Below are positions 10,144 through 20,709 of a DNA stretch of 59,286 bases, one piece after another (position 1 is the first letter of the stretch; every line of letters begins with the position of its first letter). Origin of the DNA: Draconibacterium sp. (GTDB lineage Bacteria; Bacteroidota; Bacteroidia; Bacteroidales; Prolixibacteraceae); the NCBI GenBank assembly GCA_016705335.1, contig JADIYN010000039.1:1-59286 (forward strand), written 5' to 3'. The position numbers were made by a program, and so were the translations under genes. The notes beneath the pieces are model-generated. The model was not told the origin of the DNA and searched no databases. It was given only the letters and a program-made list of their open reading frames with translations.

Positions 10144-10165
10144 CGGGCTCAGAGAGTCAAATTCC
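10144..10165 (+). repeat. Isolated copy of the 21-bp minisatellite unit
   Basis: The bases CGGGCTCAGAGAGTCAAATT continue to 10165 and match the consensus of the 21-bp array at 12873-13101 with only a few differences. The copy overlaps the stop codon of the putative glycosidase gene, so the repeat family is dispersed and not only tandem. Confidence 0.55.
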
Positions 10166-11574
10166 GCTAACTAAATAGGAGAAATATACCTCCAAAGGCT
10201 TTAAAGACTTTTTAATGACATTTGGAATATTGATATCTATAATATCGGTCATACTCGTATTGGTGGCAATGATATAAGAATGTTTTTTGTCTATTTCCTT
10301 AATCATGTAGTGCAGGTCATTCTTTGATTTCCAATCTGATGTATTTAGATATAAGATTTTCAGGTTTTCATGTAATTCCTCATTACAGGTTCCAAGGTAT
10401 TAAAACCTCCGGCGTATTTGACCGGTCATTCCAAAATAAAATTCCTGTAGCTCCATGTATAACTGATGTATACATCTGGCATTTTAGGATTTTTACAAAA
10501 TCTTCTGCTGACATATTTGAAGATTTAGCATATCCGTTACCATCAAAAAACAGCCATACAGGAGTTTCAGGGTCAATGCCCGCTTTAATGGCATCAACAG
10601 TTGTACCTGCTAAAACCGGATATGAATTAAAATCTATAAACGCATTAATCCCGAATACATCACCGCATCCTTTATATTCCGCTGCTGTGTGTTTTATATT
10701 TTCGAAGAGAAGTTTTTTAAATGTTTCAATGTCATATTCTGTGTAATTCGCTGTTCCGTTTTCATAAACAGGCAAACCGTTATAAGCCCGGTTGAACCCC
10801 AGTAAAGGCCTGTCATTTAATATTACGGCATCTTTTCCTAAAGCTTCATAAGGGGGCAATGGTGGCATCGAATCGTGTGTTAGCAGGTATTGCTTTTCAA
10901 AAGGAAAGTATTGCCTTTGGTTATCCCTACCAAATCGGTATAAATAAGTGTGTTCTTCTCTTTTTCTTTATTTGCGTGTTGATTTTATTGCCAACCACAG
11001 CAGGCCAGCACCATCCGCTACCACCCCCGCCATTGGCTATTTCATCAATGGGAGCCCAAATATGATCGGTGGCGCCATTTTGTTCAATAAGAAGGTTTAT
11101 GACACTATCAAGTTCATTTTCAAATTCTTTATCGTTGAAGTGTTTTTTCATATACTGCCTCTTCGCATAATCACTGTCGTTGCCGGGATTAATGTTTGGA
11201 ATGCCATCCATATATTTCTTCAAAGTTTCGTAGAACCCAACCGATCCGGTTATTTCTATCCTTTCATGTTGAAATTTAAGATCGCCGGGCGACATGTAAA
11301 CTATGTTGTAAAGGGGGGATTTATCAAGATAGGGCTTCGCTTTTTCACGGTAGGCAGTTGCACCACTTTCCATCGGTTCGGAGTTGTATCCGGGAACATT
11401 CCAAAGACCAATCGCAAAGAAACGCTCATATTTTGTGTCTTTATTTTTCTTTCTTAAGACCCATCCGTCCTGATTGGAAATCCATGATGATTGTTGCGAA
11501 AATAACTCTGATAACTGGAAGAAAAATATAAGCAATAGAACTAATGTTATGTAATTTAATCTGTTGTTTTTCAT
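10157..11574 (-). CDS. Secreted TIM-barrel-like protein, putative glycosidase
   Basis: About 470 residues, with frame breaks near 10385 and 10900-10950. The start is the ATG at 11574; the longer frame begins at a TTG three codons earlier. Residues 1-27 form a signal peptide. Later features fit a glycoside-hydrolase-like barrel: a 'WAPIDEIANGG' strand end near residue 165-175 with a candidate acid Glu, a 'GATGILFWND' strand near 380, and 'PETPVWLFFDG'. No named family can be assigned. After the second break the frame continues through 'YIIATNTSMTDIIDINIP', a beta-sandwich-like tail, to a TGA at 10157. The gene lies on its own, away from the main PUL, between a terminator and accessory DNA. Confidence 0.5.
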
Positions 11575-11975
11575 TCTTATCAATTTATATTACCCTGTTC
11601 TTTTAATGTTAAATCACTCTTTTATAAAAAAAGCCAGATAGACTCCAGTTTCCCGGAGCTGTTATTTTTTGTTGTATCGAAACATAATAAAACCAATTGG
11701 CTATAAAGACAAAATTAGCACTTAATACAAAAAAGAATTCAAACGTTAATCAGAAACTCCCCAACTGCGCCTGGTTTTCAAAGAGGGTAAAATGTTTTGA
11801 GTTTGCCAAAAAACCGGGCAGGGAATGCTTGTTTGTTTTGGATAATAACGCGATGCAACAAAGTAGGAGAGGGAAAAAAAGTTTTTTTATTCCGGGAAAA
11901 GTTTAATATTTTAGATAATGAAATTCTAATCAATAATGTAGTAATCCAAATATCAAATAATTAAAACAAACAATC
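11575..11975. other. Intergenic region, 401 bp
   Basis: This AT-rich stretch would contain the promoters of the flanking divergent genes. It has an 'aacgcgatgcaa ... aagtag' motif near 11850 that recurs near 12257. I see no RNA gene or supported coding region. Confidence 0.4.
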
Positions 11976-12106
11976 ATGGTAGAAAAGAAAAAAATCAATA
12001 CCGAACAAAAGAAAACTTACACTTACCGCAAAGGTAAAAAGTACATTTGGTAAAAGAACCAGACCAGTATGTTGCAAGAGAAATACCGGAATCAAAACCT
12101 GAATAA
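11976..12106 (+). CDS. Small basic protein, about 43 aa, with one frame break
   Basis: From the ATG at 11976 the frame reads 25 very basic residues ('TEQKKTYTYRKGKKYIW') and hits TAA. Adding one G to the GG after the Trp codon gives 'VKEPDQYVAREIPESKPE' and a TAA at 12104-12106. The change from a basic to an acidic half looks like a genuine small protein. Function is unknown. The following 200 bases hold no supported gene. Confidence 0.35.
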
Positions 12107-12304
12107 AAGAAGCGTTGCTTACGCTCCCAATTCTCCCTATCCAAACTCCGGTAATGAATTGCTTCCGAAAGATGGTGCGGTTGATCATTTACTTCACCTT
12201 CCAAAAAGGCAATGGTGCAGGGGAAAAAAGGATTTAATAGTGGTTGGTTGGATGGCGTTCAACGCGATGCAATTGCGAAGTAGCGGGGGGATATAAGTAT
12301 AATT

Positions 12305-12598
12305 CTAATGTACTTCCTCTTTTACATTTTGAGTTTTCTCAGAATCCTCTTTTTCTTTGTAATAAAGTAGTTTCGTCAAATTTAAGTTAATGCTTACAAA
12401 GTTTCTAACGAAAGCATAAATGAAGAATGAATAAAATAAAATGGCGAAACCTAAGATTAATTCTATAGGTACATCATCAGTTGAGTCTCCCCCAGCAATA
12501 ATCAAAGGTATGCCTCCGAGAATTCCAAAAATTAAGAAAAGAATTCCAGCAATTCGTAACGAAATTGACCCTTTAGCTTTAAATACATGTATATCCAT
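12305..12598 (-). CDS. Small integral membrane protein, 97 aa
   Basis: An intact frame with an ATG start. Residues 12-35 and 47-66 are strong hydrophobic segments separated by an acidic loop ('GGDSTDDVP'). The C-terminal 25 residues are charged and probably cytoplasmic. It looks like a two-helix inner-membrane protein. I recognise no family. It stands alone between accessory sequences. Confidence 0.6.
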   Translation of the reverse strand: MDIHVFKAKGSISLRIAGILFLIFGILGGIPLIIAGGDSTDDVPIELILGFAILFYSFFIYAFVRNFVSINLNLTKLLYYKEKEDSEKTQNVKEEVH

Positions 12599-12872
12599 GA
12601 TGGTTTATTTATTAGATGATTTAAAATATTATTGAGTTGTAATTGTCTCTAAATTAAAAATAATTCAATCAAAAACCAAGAACATAAAAACTTCACAAAC
12701 AATAGGCGATATTGCTTCCAAGAGTAAGTTGAGTTGTTATAACTTCTTTTCAGTTTATCTAATTTTCTCATCTTCAGTTTTCATTTTAACCGCACGATAT
12801 TTTCATACTTCCAACAGTCCCAATTTCCGGGACGCTTCATTCCTTGCATTCAGTTACTATTTTAACTAATTT

Positions 12873-13101
12873 CCGAGCTCCAGTATCAAATTTCGGGCTC
12901 AGAGCCCCAAATTCCGGGCTAAAAGAGTCAACCTCCGAGCTCAGAGCACCAAACTCCGAGCTTCGAGCACCAAATTTCGGCTCGGAGCACCAAATTCGAG
13001 CTCGTAATATCACGTTTCCAGCTCTGAGCACCTTGTTTCGAGCAAAAAGTATCAAATTCCGAGCTCAGAGCTGCAAACTTATGGCTCGGAGCACCAAATT
13101 T
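12873..13101. repeat. 21-bp minisatellite, about 11 degenerate copies
   Basis: Eleven head-to-tail units of 20-21 bp share the consensus CGAGCTCAGAGCACCAAATTC. The best copies are at 12894, 12936, 12957, 12978, 13060 and 13081. Each unit carries a GAGCTC-like palindrome. Units differ at several positions, with occasional 1-bp loss. The repeat is open in two frames because its period is a multiple of three, but the predicted peptides are simple repeats. The flanks (12599-12872 and 13102-13239) show nothing else. An isolated unit lies at 10144. Confidence 0.85.
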
Positions 13102-13239
13102 TGTGTGATGAGTTTAAAAGCTTTGGATTTTTCCGCTGACAATACGGTTTATAAAAATGAAAGGGGCAGATAAAAAATCTACCCCCCCATGTATGGTAAC
13201 CCTTTAAAATTATTCCAAGCCGTTTAAAATTAGGGCTCA

Positions 13240-14205
13240 GGGTACAGCAGTTTGTTGTACGGTCTTATTAAAATAAAAACTTACCAGGAAGCGATTTCTT
13301 ACGGAAATAAAGCGCTAGAAATACTGAAAGATAATCCTTTTCCATCACATCAGACAGAGGTTGACAGTGGAATGTACCTGGCAAACAAAGCAACCGGGTA
13401 TTATAAAGAGGCAATTAAACATCTTGAGGCATATTATACACAAAAGTCAGCTCTGCTTAATGAGAATCAGCAACAGCAATTAAATGAAATACATACAAAG
13501 TTTGAGGTCAAAGAATAAGATTTGAAAATCGCAGAACAAAAGCTTGAAATTATCCGAAAGCAGAGAAGTTTTCAATTGCTTCTATTTGGTGCGGTAACTT
13601 TGATTTTAATTATAATCAAATTATTATATATAACATAAGGAACAGTCGGTTCAGAAAAAATGTAAAAAGGAAAAATACCTCGACAGTCAAATTAATGAAA
13701 CAAAACAGTGGATGACCGGAACTGTTTTAAATAACCAAATACTCTGACAAACTTTGGAAAACTGCCTGTTGAAGGTGAATCAGAACCTATTGAACGAGAT
13801 ATTTTATCACCCCAGATCATATTATATGCTGAACTGCGTGAAACGATTGAAAAGCAGAAATTATACCTTAATCCTGAGCTAAACCTGCAATTACTAATCA
13901 AACTGCTCGGTACGAATAAAAAATATCTTTATGAAGCCATTAGTTCCAATACCGACAACAACTTCAGAAACTTTGTTAACCGCTACAGAATTAACCACGC
14001 AAAAAGGATTATTGAAGAGAATATAAGTCAGAAAACCAGCACAAACCTGTCTGAACTATACGAAATCTGCGGGTTTAATAATCCTACTTCTATTTTCAAA
14101 ACTTTTAAAACAATTACTGGGCTTACCCCTAAAGAATATGAAAGTGAGGCAAAGATTGATTTTAAAAGTAAAATTAGTTCAAATTTAAATAAGACAATTG
14201 ATTAA
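13240..14205 (+). pseudogene. Remnant of a TPR / transmembrane / AraC-type regulator
   Basis: The pieces read in order as a tetratricopeptide-type segment (13252-13500, 'YQEAISYGNKALEILK', 'YYKEAIKHLEAYYTQKSALL'), a single membrane helix (13570-13635), a charged linker and an AraC-type DNA-binding domain (13780-14150, 'LLIKLLGTNKKYLYEAIS', 'YRINHAKRIIEEN', 'GFNNPTSIFKTFKTITGLTPKEY'). This is the build of a known class of Bacteroidota membrane-anchored regulators. The N-terminal half is missing. A TAA at 13516-13518 sits in frame before the membrane helix, and two further frame changes occur near 13630 and 13747. The missing half cannot be explained by single-base errors, so this is probably a real pseudogene next to the 21-bp array. 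Confidence 0.7.
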
Positions 14206-14268
14206 CTTCACTGAACAGTTTTTTGTGATCTAATATTTTATTTGTCAGCATTATTTTATTAATATTTA

Positions 14269-14400
14269 TTACAGCAAGTAATTTTGCTGAATAACAGGAT
14301 TATGAAAGTACCCGGCAAACTTTTCGAAAGCCGGTTTCATTATTGCCTGGTCTGCCTCTTTAAGATATTTTTTAAATACCGATTGTTGAAATAATCCCAT
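14269..14400 (-). pseudogene. Vestigial N-terminus of an Eco57I-like restriction-modification protein
   Basis: A 43-codon minus-strand frame from the ATG at 14400 begins 'MGLFQQSVFKKYLKE', continues 'KPAFEKFAGYFHNPVIQQN' and stops. This matches my memory of the opening of large Eco57I/type IIG-like class I methyltransferase-nuclease proteins ('LF..SVL.KYL...YF.NP.IQ.N'). The remaining thousand or so residues are absent. It looks like the stump left after deletion of the gene. A search would settle the match. Confidence 0.5.
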
Positions 14401-14710
14401 ATTTACGGGGTAGGTTAGTATTGTTGAAAATCTCGTTGCTAAATTTATAGTATTCTGTTTGATAAATACATTTTTAAATCAGGATTTTATCAAAATCAGA
14501 TTTTAATTTGCCGGATACTGATTTTATGACCATTTTAAAATTATATGATTGTTTGTTTTTTGAAGTACTGTTATCAGGATATTAAAATTGGAAAAACTTA
14601 GTACTTGCTGTTAGGTATTACTTCGCTGAATACTTTCATTAGTACTTTTACTTTTGTAGAATATTTTAATTATTAACATAAACGTTCCATGGTAAATAAG
14701 TTATAAAGTA

Positions 14711-14718
14711 TATTTTTG
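14711..14718 (+). promoter_or_regulatory. Candidate -7 box of the HTCS gene
   Basis: TATTTTTG fits the Bacteroidota TAnnTTTG consensus and lies 39 bases before the ATG at 14757. No clear -33 TTG is seen. The rest of 14401-14756 is AT-rich with no other recognisable feature. Confidence 0.35.
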
Positions 14719-14756
14719 AGGAATAAGCATCAAACTTAATTTTGACACATTTCCAG

Positions 14757-17700
14757 ATGAGAACGTTTTTATCTTTCCTGATATTATTACTTGGCCACTT
14801 TTGTATTTTCTTTCCTGAAGAGTTATTTGCGCAAGATTATCATTTTACTAAAATTACTTCGGAAGATGGATTATCAAGTAATATTGTTCAAAACATAAAT
14901 AAGGACTCCCGGGGCTATTTATGGATTGGTTGTAACAATGCTTTAAACAGGTACAACGGTTCAACTTTTACAAAATTTATACACAACCCGGTGATTCCAC
15001 AAGTATAGAAAGTGGTGCATTAAGTTGTATTATTGAAGACAAAGACAGCACTTTATGGGTAGCAACCAAAAATGGGGTGTGCACATTTAATTATAAAACT
15101 GAAAAGTTTAACCGGGTTTTTAATGCCGACTCTGAAAATACAATTATAAAAAACCTTTTTTTGACAGGTAAGAATGATCTGTTCGTTATTTCTACCAAGG
15201 GAACATTTAAATACAACAGAAAGCTGGATAAGTTTGAAAAATTCTTTCAAACTTCGGTCGATTTGGAGGCATCTGTAATGGTCGGGGATAACCAGGGACA
15301 CTTTTATTTCGGTACCTGGGGTAATTGTATAATATACTGGGATTCAATCAGAAATGATTATTTTACTGAGCTGATAACCGCCAAGAACTCTTTGAACGAT
15401 GAAAACAATATAGAGTCGTTGGTTATTGACAAAAAAGGGTACACTTTGGATTGGAACCCGAAATGGATTTTATTATGGGAAATTATCTGAAAAAGATGGC
15501 GTAATTAAACTGAATATAAATCAGGTTAAAGACAAGGACGGTAAGCACTGGCTGGGCGATACCAAAATTCACAGCCTCGTTTTTGATGAGAATAATAAAC
15601 TGTGGGTTGGCACTGAAAACGGGTTATGCATTTTTGATCCCGAAACATTATCACAGCAAATGTTATATGCCAGAAAAAGTGACCCGGAGGGCTTGAATAA
15701 TAATTTAATTAACTGTCTTTTTAACGATCCCAACAGTGGCATCTGGATTGGTACATATCAGGGAGGAGTTAATTTTTACTCTAAGGGAAACACACCTTTC
15801 AAAGACAGAATACCATTTATTTCTCAATCGGATGATGCTAAAATCAGGTATGTAAAATCTGTTTACCAGGGAGCTGATGAAAAACTTTGGGTTGGAACTG
15901 ACTTTGGATTGCATCGGTTCTCAAAGGAGTTTCAGTTGGAAAAAGCCTATTCAAACTCACCAGAACAAGGATCATTATCAGTTGGAGGTGTAACAGCTAT
16001 TTATTCAGATAAAGAAAATAACTTTTGGGTGGGAACCTGGGGTGGCGGTGTTAATTTACTTGATCCCGGTAACGGGAGATTTATAAAATACTCGAATGAA
16101 GTAGGAAAAAATACTACGGATACTACACTTACAGGCGATAGTAATATCAGGGCATTTATCGAAGACAGCAAGGGGTTTTTATGGGTTGTTTGCATGTTTG
16201 GTGTTGTTGACAGATATAACCCCAATACCAAATCGTTTAAAAGTATTGATGTTGCTTCAGAAGTTGGCCGGCCAAATATGGAGATAAAATCGGTTGATAT
16301 TGATAAAGATGATAATCTGTGGCTTGGCTCAACAGGTGCCGGTTTAATAAAACTTGATACAAAAACTTTGAAACCCGAACTAATTGCATCGCCCGGTAAA
16401 GATGATTTTACAAATAATCATGCTTTGGGTGTTGACATTTACGCTGTACATATTGATAAGTTAGAAAGAATGTGGCTTGGAACCGACGGGGAGTTTGTGT
16501 GTTTGATCCCGTTAGACGGAAGTTCACAAATTATTCCTCAACCCGGGGACTGAATTCAGAAATGGTTCTTGGGGTAACTTCCGATAATAATGAAAATATC
16601 TGGGTTTCAACTCTGAAGGGAATATCAAAACTCGATACCCGTACTGGTTACTTTTCTAATTTCGATGCTGCTGATGGGGTAATCTCTAATGCTGAAATTG
16701 CCTATAAAAATAAAAACGGCATATTGTTTTTTGCCGGCGTGAACGGAATAGTCACTTTTAATCCTGATTCTATATGGACCAACCAGCAAATACCGCCTGT
16801 TGTTTTTACCGATTTCAGGTTATTCGACAAATCAATTATGTTCGACAGAAAATTGATGCCAGATCATATTGATGAAACTGAAGAAATTGTATTAATGTAT
16901 TATCAAAACAGTTTTACAATCGGGTTTGCTGCCTTAAATTTTATACACCCGGCAAAAAACGTATATTCCTGTTTGCTTGAAGGTTTCAATTCCGAATGGG
17001 GCTATATTGGTTCGCAAAATGAGATTAAATACACCAATTTAAACCCGGGGACTTATTATTTTAAGGTAAAGGCGGCAAACAACAGTGGTGTTTGGAACAA
17101 TCAGGAACGAGTATTAAAAATAGTAATAAGACCTCCGTGGTGGAAAACACTTCTTTTTAGAATTCTTGTTGTTGCTTTAATTGTTACGCTTACAGGAGTA
17201 ATTATTAAAATCAGGACCTTACAATTAGAACATCAGAAGAAAGAATTATTGGCAAAGGTTAAAGAACGGACACTTGAAATCGAAAAACAACAAACCGAAC
17301 TTAAAAACCAGGCAGAAACTCTCCTTAAAACAAATTCAATTCTGCTTACGAATCAGAAAGAGATTGAACAACAAAAAGAAGCAATACTTTATCAAAAAAT
17401 ACGCTTGAAGAAAAAAAACCTGGTGCTGGAACAACAAAAGGAACAAATACTCAGCAGCAAAAACTGGCCGAAGCTATGTCAAATCAGTTGCATGAAGCTG
17501 ATATCAAAAAAATAAAATTTTTAACGAATATCTCACACGAGTTCCGAACTCCTTTGTCCTTGATATTTAGTCCGTTGGAAAAATCATTACGCGAGTTTAA
17601 ACAAATCGATCAGGACAAACTATATGAGCGACTAAAGCTTATGTATAGAAATACAATGCGTTTATTGCGGTTAATCAACGAATTTCTCGATATTTCCAAA

Positions 17701-19089
17701 ATAGAGGACGGGCTTTTAAAAATGAACGTTGGGAGAGGAAATATTCACAGTTTTATTTACGGAATAATTGACGCTTACAGCTATTTATCGGAGCAAAAAA
17801 ATATTCATTTCAGGTACATAAGCGAGATGGAGCATGTTAATTGTTTTTTTGATTCTGATAAAGTTGATAAAATACTGAATAATCTTCTTTCAAATGCTTT
17901 CAAATACACTCCGCCTGAAGGCGATATAATTGTCAGGTTAAAAGCTTTTTCGATTAATGAAAACAATGAAACAGATTATTTGCAGATATGTGTGGAAGAT
18001 ACAGGAATTGGAATAAAAGAAGAGTTTAAGAATAAGATATTTGAGAGATTTTATCAAATTGATTCAAATGAAATGCAGGCTTCCAGTACGGGAATAGGCC
18101 TTGCACTATTAGGAACTGATTTCTATTTATGGGGGAACTGTGACAATGGAAAGTGAATCGGGAAAAGGAAGTAAGTTTTTGTAAACCTGCCTTGCAGCTC
18201 AAAACATTTTAAGGCCAACGAAATAAGAAAGGATTTGATAATTAATTATCATAAATCTTCCGAAAACTACTATTCTAACGAGTTTATAAATTCATTACCA
18301 GAGGATGTTGAAAACCAGGAATTAAACAGTAAAAAGGCAACATTGCTGGTAGTTGAGGATAATAAAGATATCGTTCAGTTTTTGCGGGACCAATTTTCAG
18401 TAGATTATAATTTTGTGTATTCTTATGATGGTATGAGTGGTTTTCAAAAAGCAATATCGGTGTTGCCACAAGTTATTATTCTGGATGTTATGATGCCGAA
18501 GATGAATGGTTTTGAACTTTGTGAAAAACTGAAAAAAGATGAACGTACCTGTCATATTCCTATTATTTTTCTGACGGCTTTGGCAGAGAAATCAGAGCAG
18601 ATGGAAGGCCTGGAATATGGTGCCGATGATTATATCACAAAACCGTTCGATGTGGATTTGCTGAAAATTAAAGTTTTCAACCTGATTGAATTAAGGAAAA
18701 AACTAAAGCTTATTTATCAGAAAAAATTATCGTTTGAATCGTTTGGTACCACACCCGAATCAGCGGATGAAAAGCTGATTCAGCGGATAATGAAAGTTGT
18801 TAATAAGGAGTTGGCAAACCCGGCATTTGGGGTTGAAGAATTAAGCAAAGCTGTGGGGCTGAGCAGAACGCACCTGTATCGGAAAATACTTGAAATTACA
18901 CAGCAGACTCCTGTTGAGTTTATTCGTAACATCCGGTTGGCCAAAGCCGCAAATCTGCTTGAACAGAATAAGTTCTACATTTCGGAGGTTGCTTTTATGA
19001 CAGGTTTTTCTGAGATTTCATATTTTCGAAAAATATTTAAGGACTTTTATGGCGTTACGCCCAGCGAGTATGCAAATGGGCAGAAATAG
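14757..19089 (+). CDS. Hybrid two-component system sensor/regulator (HTCS) of the PUL
   Basis: About 1443 residues in one chain. It has a signal peptide (1-25) and a periplasmic double beta-propeller of Reg_prop repeats (about 30-700; many 'LWIGT..G' strands). A Y_Y_Y domain (about 734-795), a membrane helix (about 797-817) and a coiled coil follow. Next come HisKA with the phospho-His in 'NISHEFRTPLS' (about 927), and HATPase_c with 'NNLLSNAFKYTP', 'DTGIGI' and 'STGIGLAL'. A receiver with 'LDVMMPKMNGFE' and an AraC-type HTH (about 1348-1441) complete the chain. HTCS proteins bind an oligosaccharide in the periplasm and activate PUL promoters. Frame breaks near 15000, 15430, 16500, 17465, 18110 and 18178 are all one-base changes at short runs: CCGG for CCGGG near 15000, an extra A near 15430, a missing A near 17465. 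It converges on the esterase operon. Confidence 0.9.
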
Positions 19090-19131
19090 TTTTTGGTGAC
19101 GCCAGTTATATTTAAATCTAAAAAGAAAGAA

Positions 19132-19162
19132 AACAGGGACATTTTTTTGAAGTGTCCCTGTT
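19132..19162. terminator. Bidirectional terminator between HTCS gene and esterase operon
   Basis: A 10-bp perfect stem (AACAGGGACA / TGTCCCTGTT) with an 11-base loop lies 43 bases after the HTCS stop and 9 bases past the end of the convergent operon. A-rich DNA precedes it, giving a T-rich tail on the minus strand; the plus-strand tail is weaker. Confidence 0.7.
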
Positions 19163-19170
19163 TGTAAATA

Positions 19171-20625
19171 TCACTGAATAATAGCTTTCCGGGTTACCCC
19201 TCTATTTTTTGTTTCGATATAAAAAATGTAAACACCTTTAGTCCAGTTTTACATCGAATGTTATTTTTCTCCATCCGAAATCACCTCAGAAACAACCTTC
19301 CCGCTGGTGGAAATCACCTTTATTTTTGAGTTGGTTTGAACATTGGCCAAAGTAATTATTGAATTATTCGGGTTGGGGTAGAGGGAAATTTTATTGACAT
19401 CAGAAAGCTGATTAGTACCTGATATTTCCGGTGGTTGTCACCAATAAATAATCAACACAACCCAAAATGGCGCAACAAAACCGGTTCCTGAGAAACCGCC
19501 GTGGTTATCATACACAATAATTCCGTTTAAGGTGCCATTTTCGGCTTCGTATTTTTTGTTGTTGCCGGTTACTGTTACTTCGCATGAAGCAGTTAGTATT
19601 GCCCTGATAGCTGGTAGCGGTGATGGTGGTTTTACCTCCTTTTTATAATATATTTCCGGTTTGGTCTATTGCTGCAATTTCAGGATTCATCAGAAGCCCA
19701 AAGAACCGCGTTATTACAAAGGTTATCATTAGGAGTAACGCTCGCTGCAAGCTGAATAAAACTGTTTACCGGTGTGGTAACAGAAGCGGGGTTAATACTT
19801 ACATTTGGAACAAGCGTATCGTTGCACGATAAGTTAATCTGAGGGGTTGTAAAAAACCAACCCGGCAAATCCTGGGTGTCGTAGCCTTTTACCCAGGCAA
19901 AATGTCCCTGATCGGTGTATTCGGTATAAAAATTTCCACGGTTGTTGGGGCCAAACTGGTTAATTGATTTACCATTTCGCGCGAACCTGCAACCGGAACT
20001 AATCATCGCTACTGTGAAAAACTCTGAGCGGCGTTTTTCTTATGCGTCCAGCTTTCGAAGGATCTCCTGCGCCGCAAATAGGAATGGCTGCCTTAAACAT
20101 TTGCGGATATCGGAGTATAAAATCCCAGGTTCCGTAACCTCCCATCGATAATCCGGTTACAAACATCTGTGTTGAGTCAATTTTATATTCATGCTGAAGA
20201 GATGCAATAATATCTTTAACCATCAGCAGTTCATTACTTACAGTAACGTTGTCAATACTGTATGAGCCGTTTGACCAGTTGGTGTTTACCCATTGTTTAT
20301 CAGCAGGACATTGCGGTGCGATTACAAAACATGGATGAGCTGCCTGATTAGTTTTTTCAGCCCATAATTTTGCCCCTCTGATGTATGCAATATGCGATTC
20401 GTTATCTGTTCCTCTTTCTCCCGCACCGTGCAAAAACAAAACTAAAGGGTAGATTTTGGTAGAATCATAACCTTCGGGAACAAATAAACGATAAGGCATT
20501 GTATAGTTGGTAATTGAAGTGTTTTTGTGCAATTTATATGCAAAAGTCTGTGCCTTTGCCTGAGCAATGATAAGCAGACAAAAACAAAAAAATAATACTA
20601 ACCCGAATTGATGTTTTCTTTTCAT
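19171..20625 (-). CDS. Secreted alpha/beta-hydrolase esterase with BIG2 module and T9SS domain
   Basis: About 484 residues after joining frames (breaks near 20005, 19680 and within 19250-19600). It has a signal peptide (1-26). The esterase domain contains 'LVLFLHGAGERGTD' and the nucleophile Ser160 in 'VTGLSMGGYGTWD'. An Asp in 'RVFHSSDD' and a His in 'DQGHFAWV' complete a probable triad. Bacterial Ig-like sequence follows ('VSINPASVTTPVNSFIQLAASVTPND'), then a T9SS sorting tail ending 'GVYIFYIETKNRGVTRKAIIQ'. It resembles the prolyl-oligopeptidase-type esterases of PULs, which often remove acyl or aryl esters. It is the last gene of the minus-strand operon and a shorter paralogue of the gene upstream, with the catalytic Ser at the same residue number. 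Confidence 0.78.
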
Positions 20626-20709
20626 TTTTAATTTTTTTAAAATCTATTTAAGAAATGGATTATGTTTCAGAATAAAAAAATGGATTGCTTGTGTTTCTCG
20701 GAATTTTTC

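Noticed and set aside
11838..12280. Repeated 'aacgcgatgcaa ... aagtag' motif as insertion-sequence ends
   Set aside because: Only 12 bases are shared in direct orientation, and no transposase or target duplication is seen.
12873..13101. CRISPR array
   Set aside because: Units are directly adjacent with no unique spacers, the period is 21 bp, and no cas genes are visible.
12844..13173. Open frame of 109 residues across the minisatellite
   Set aside because: Its translation is only the repeat read in one frame, an equally open frame exists on the other strand, and there is no domain or start context.
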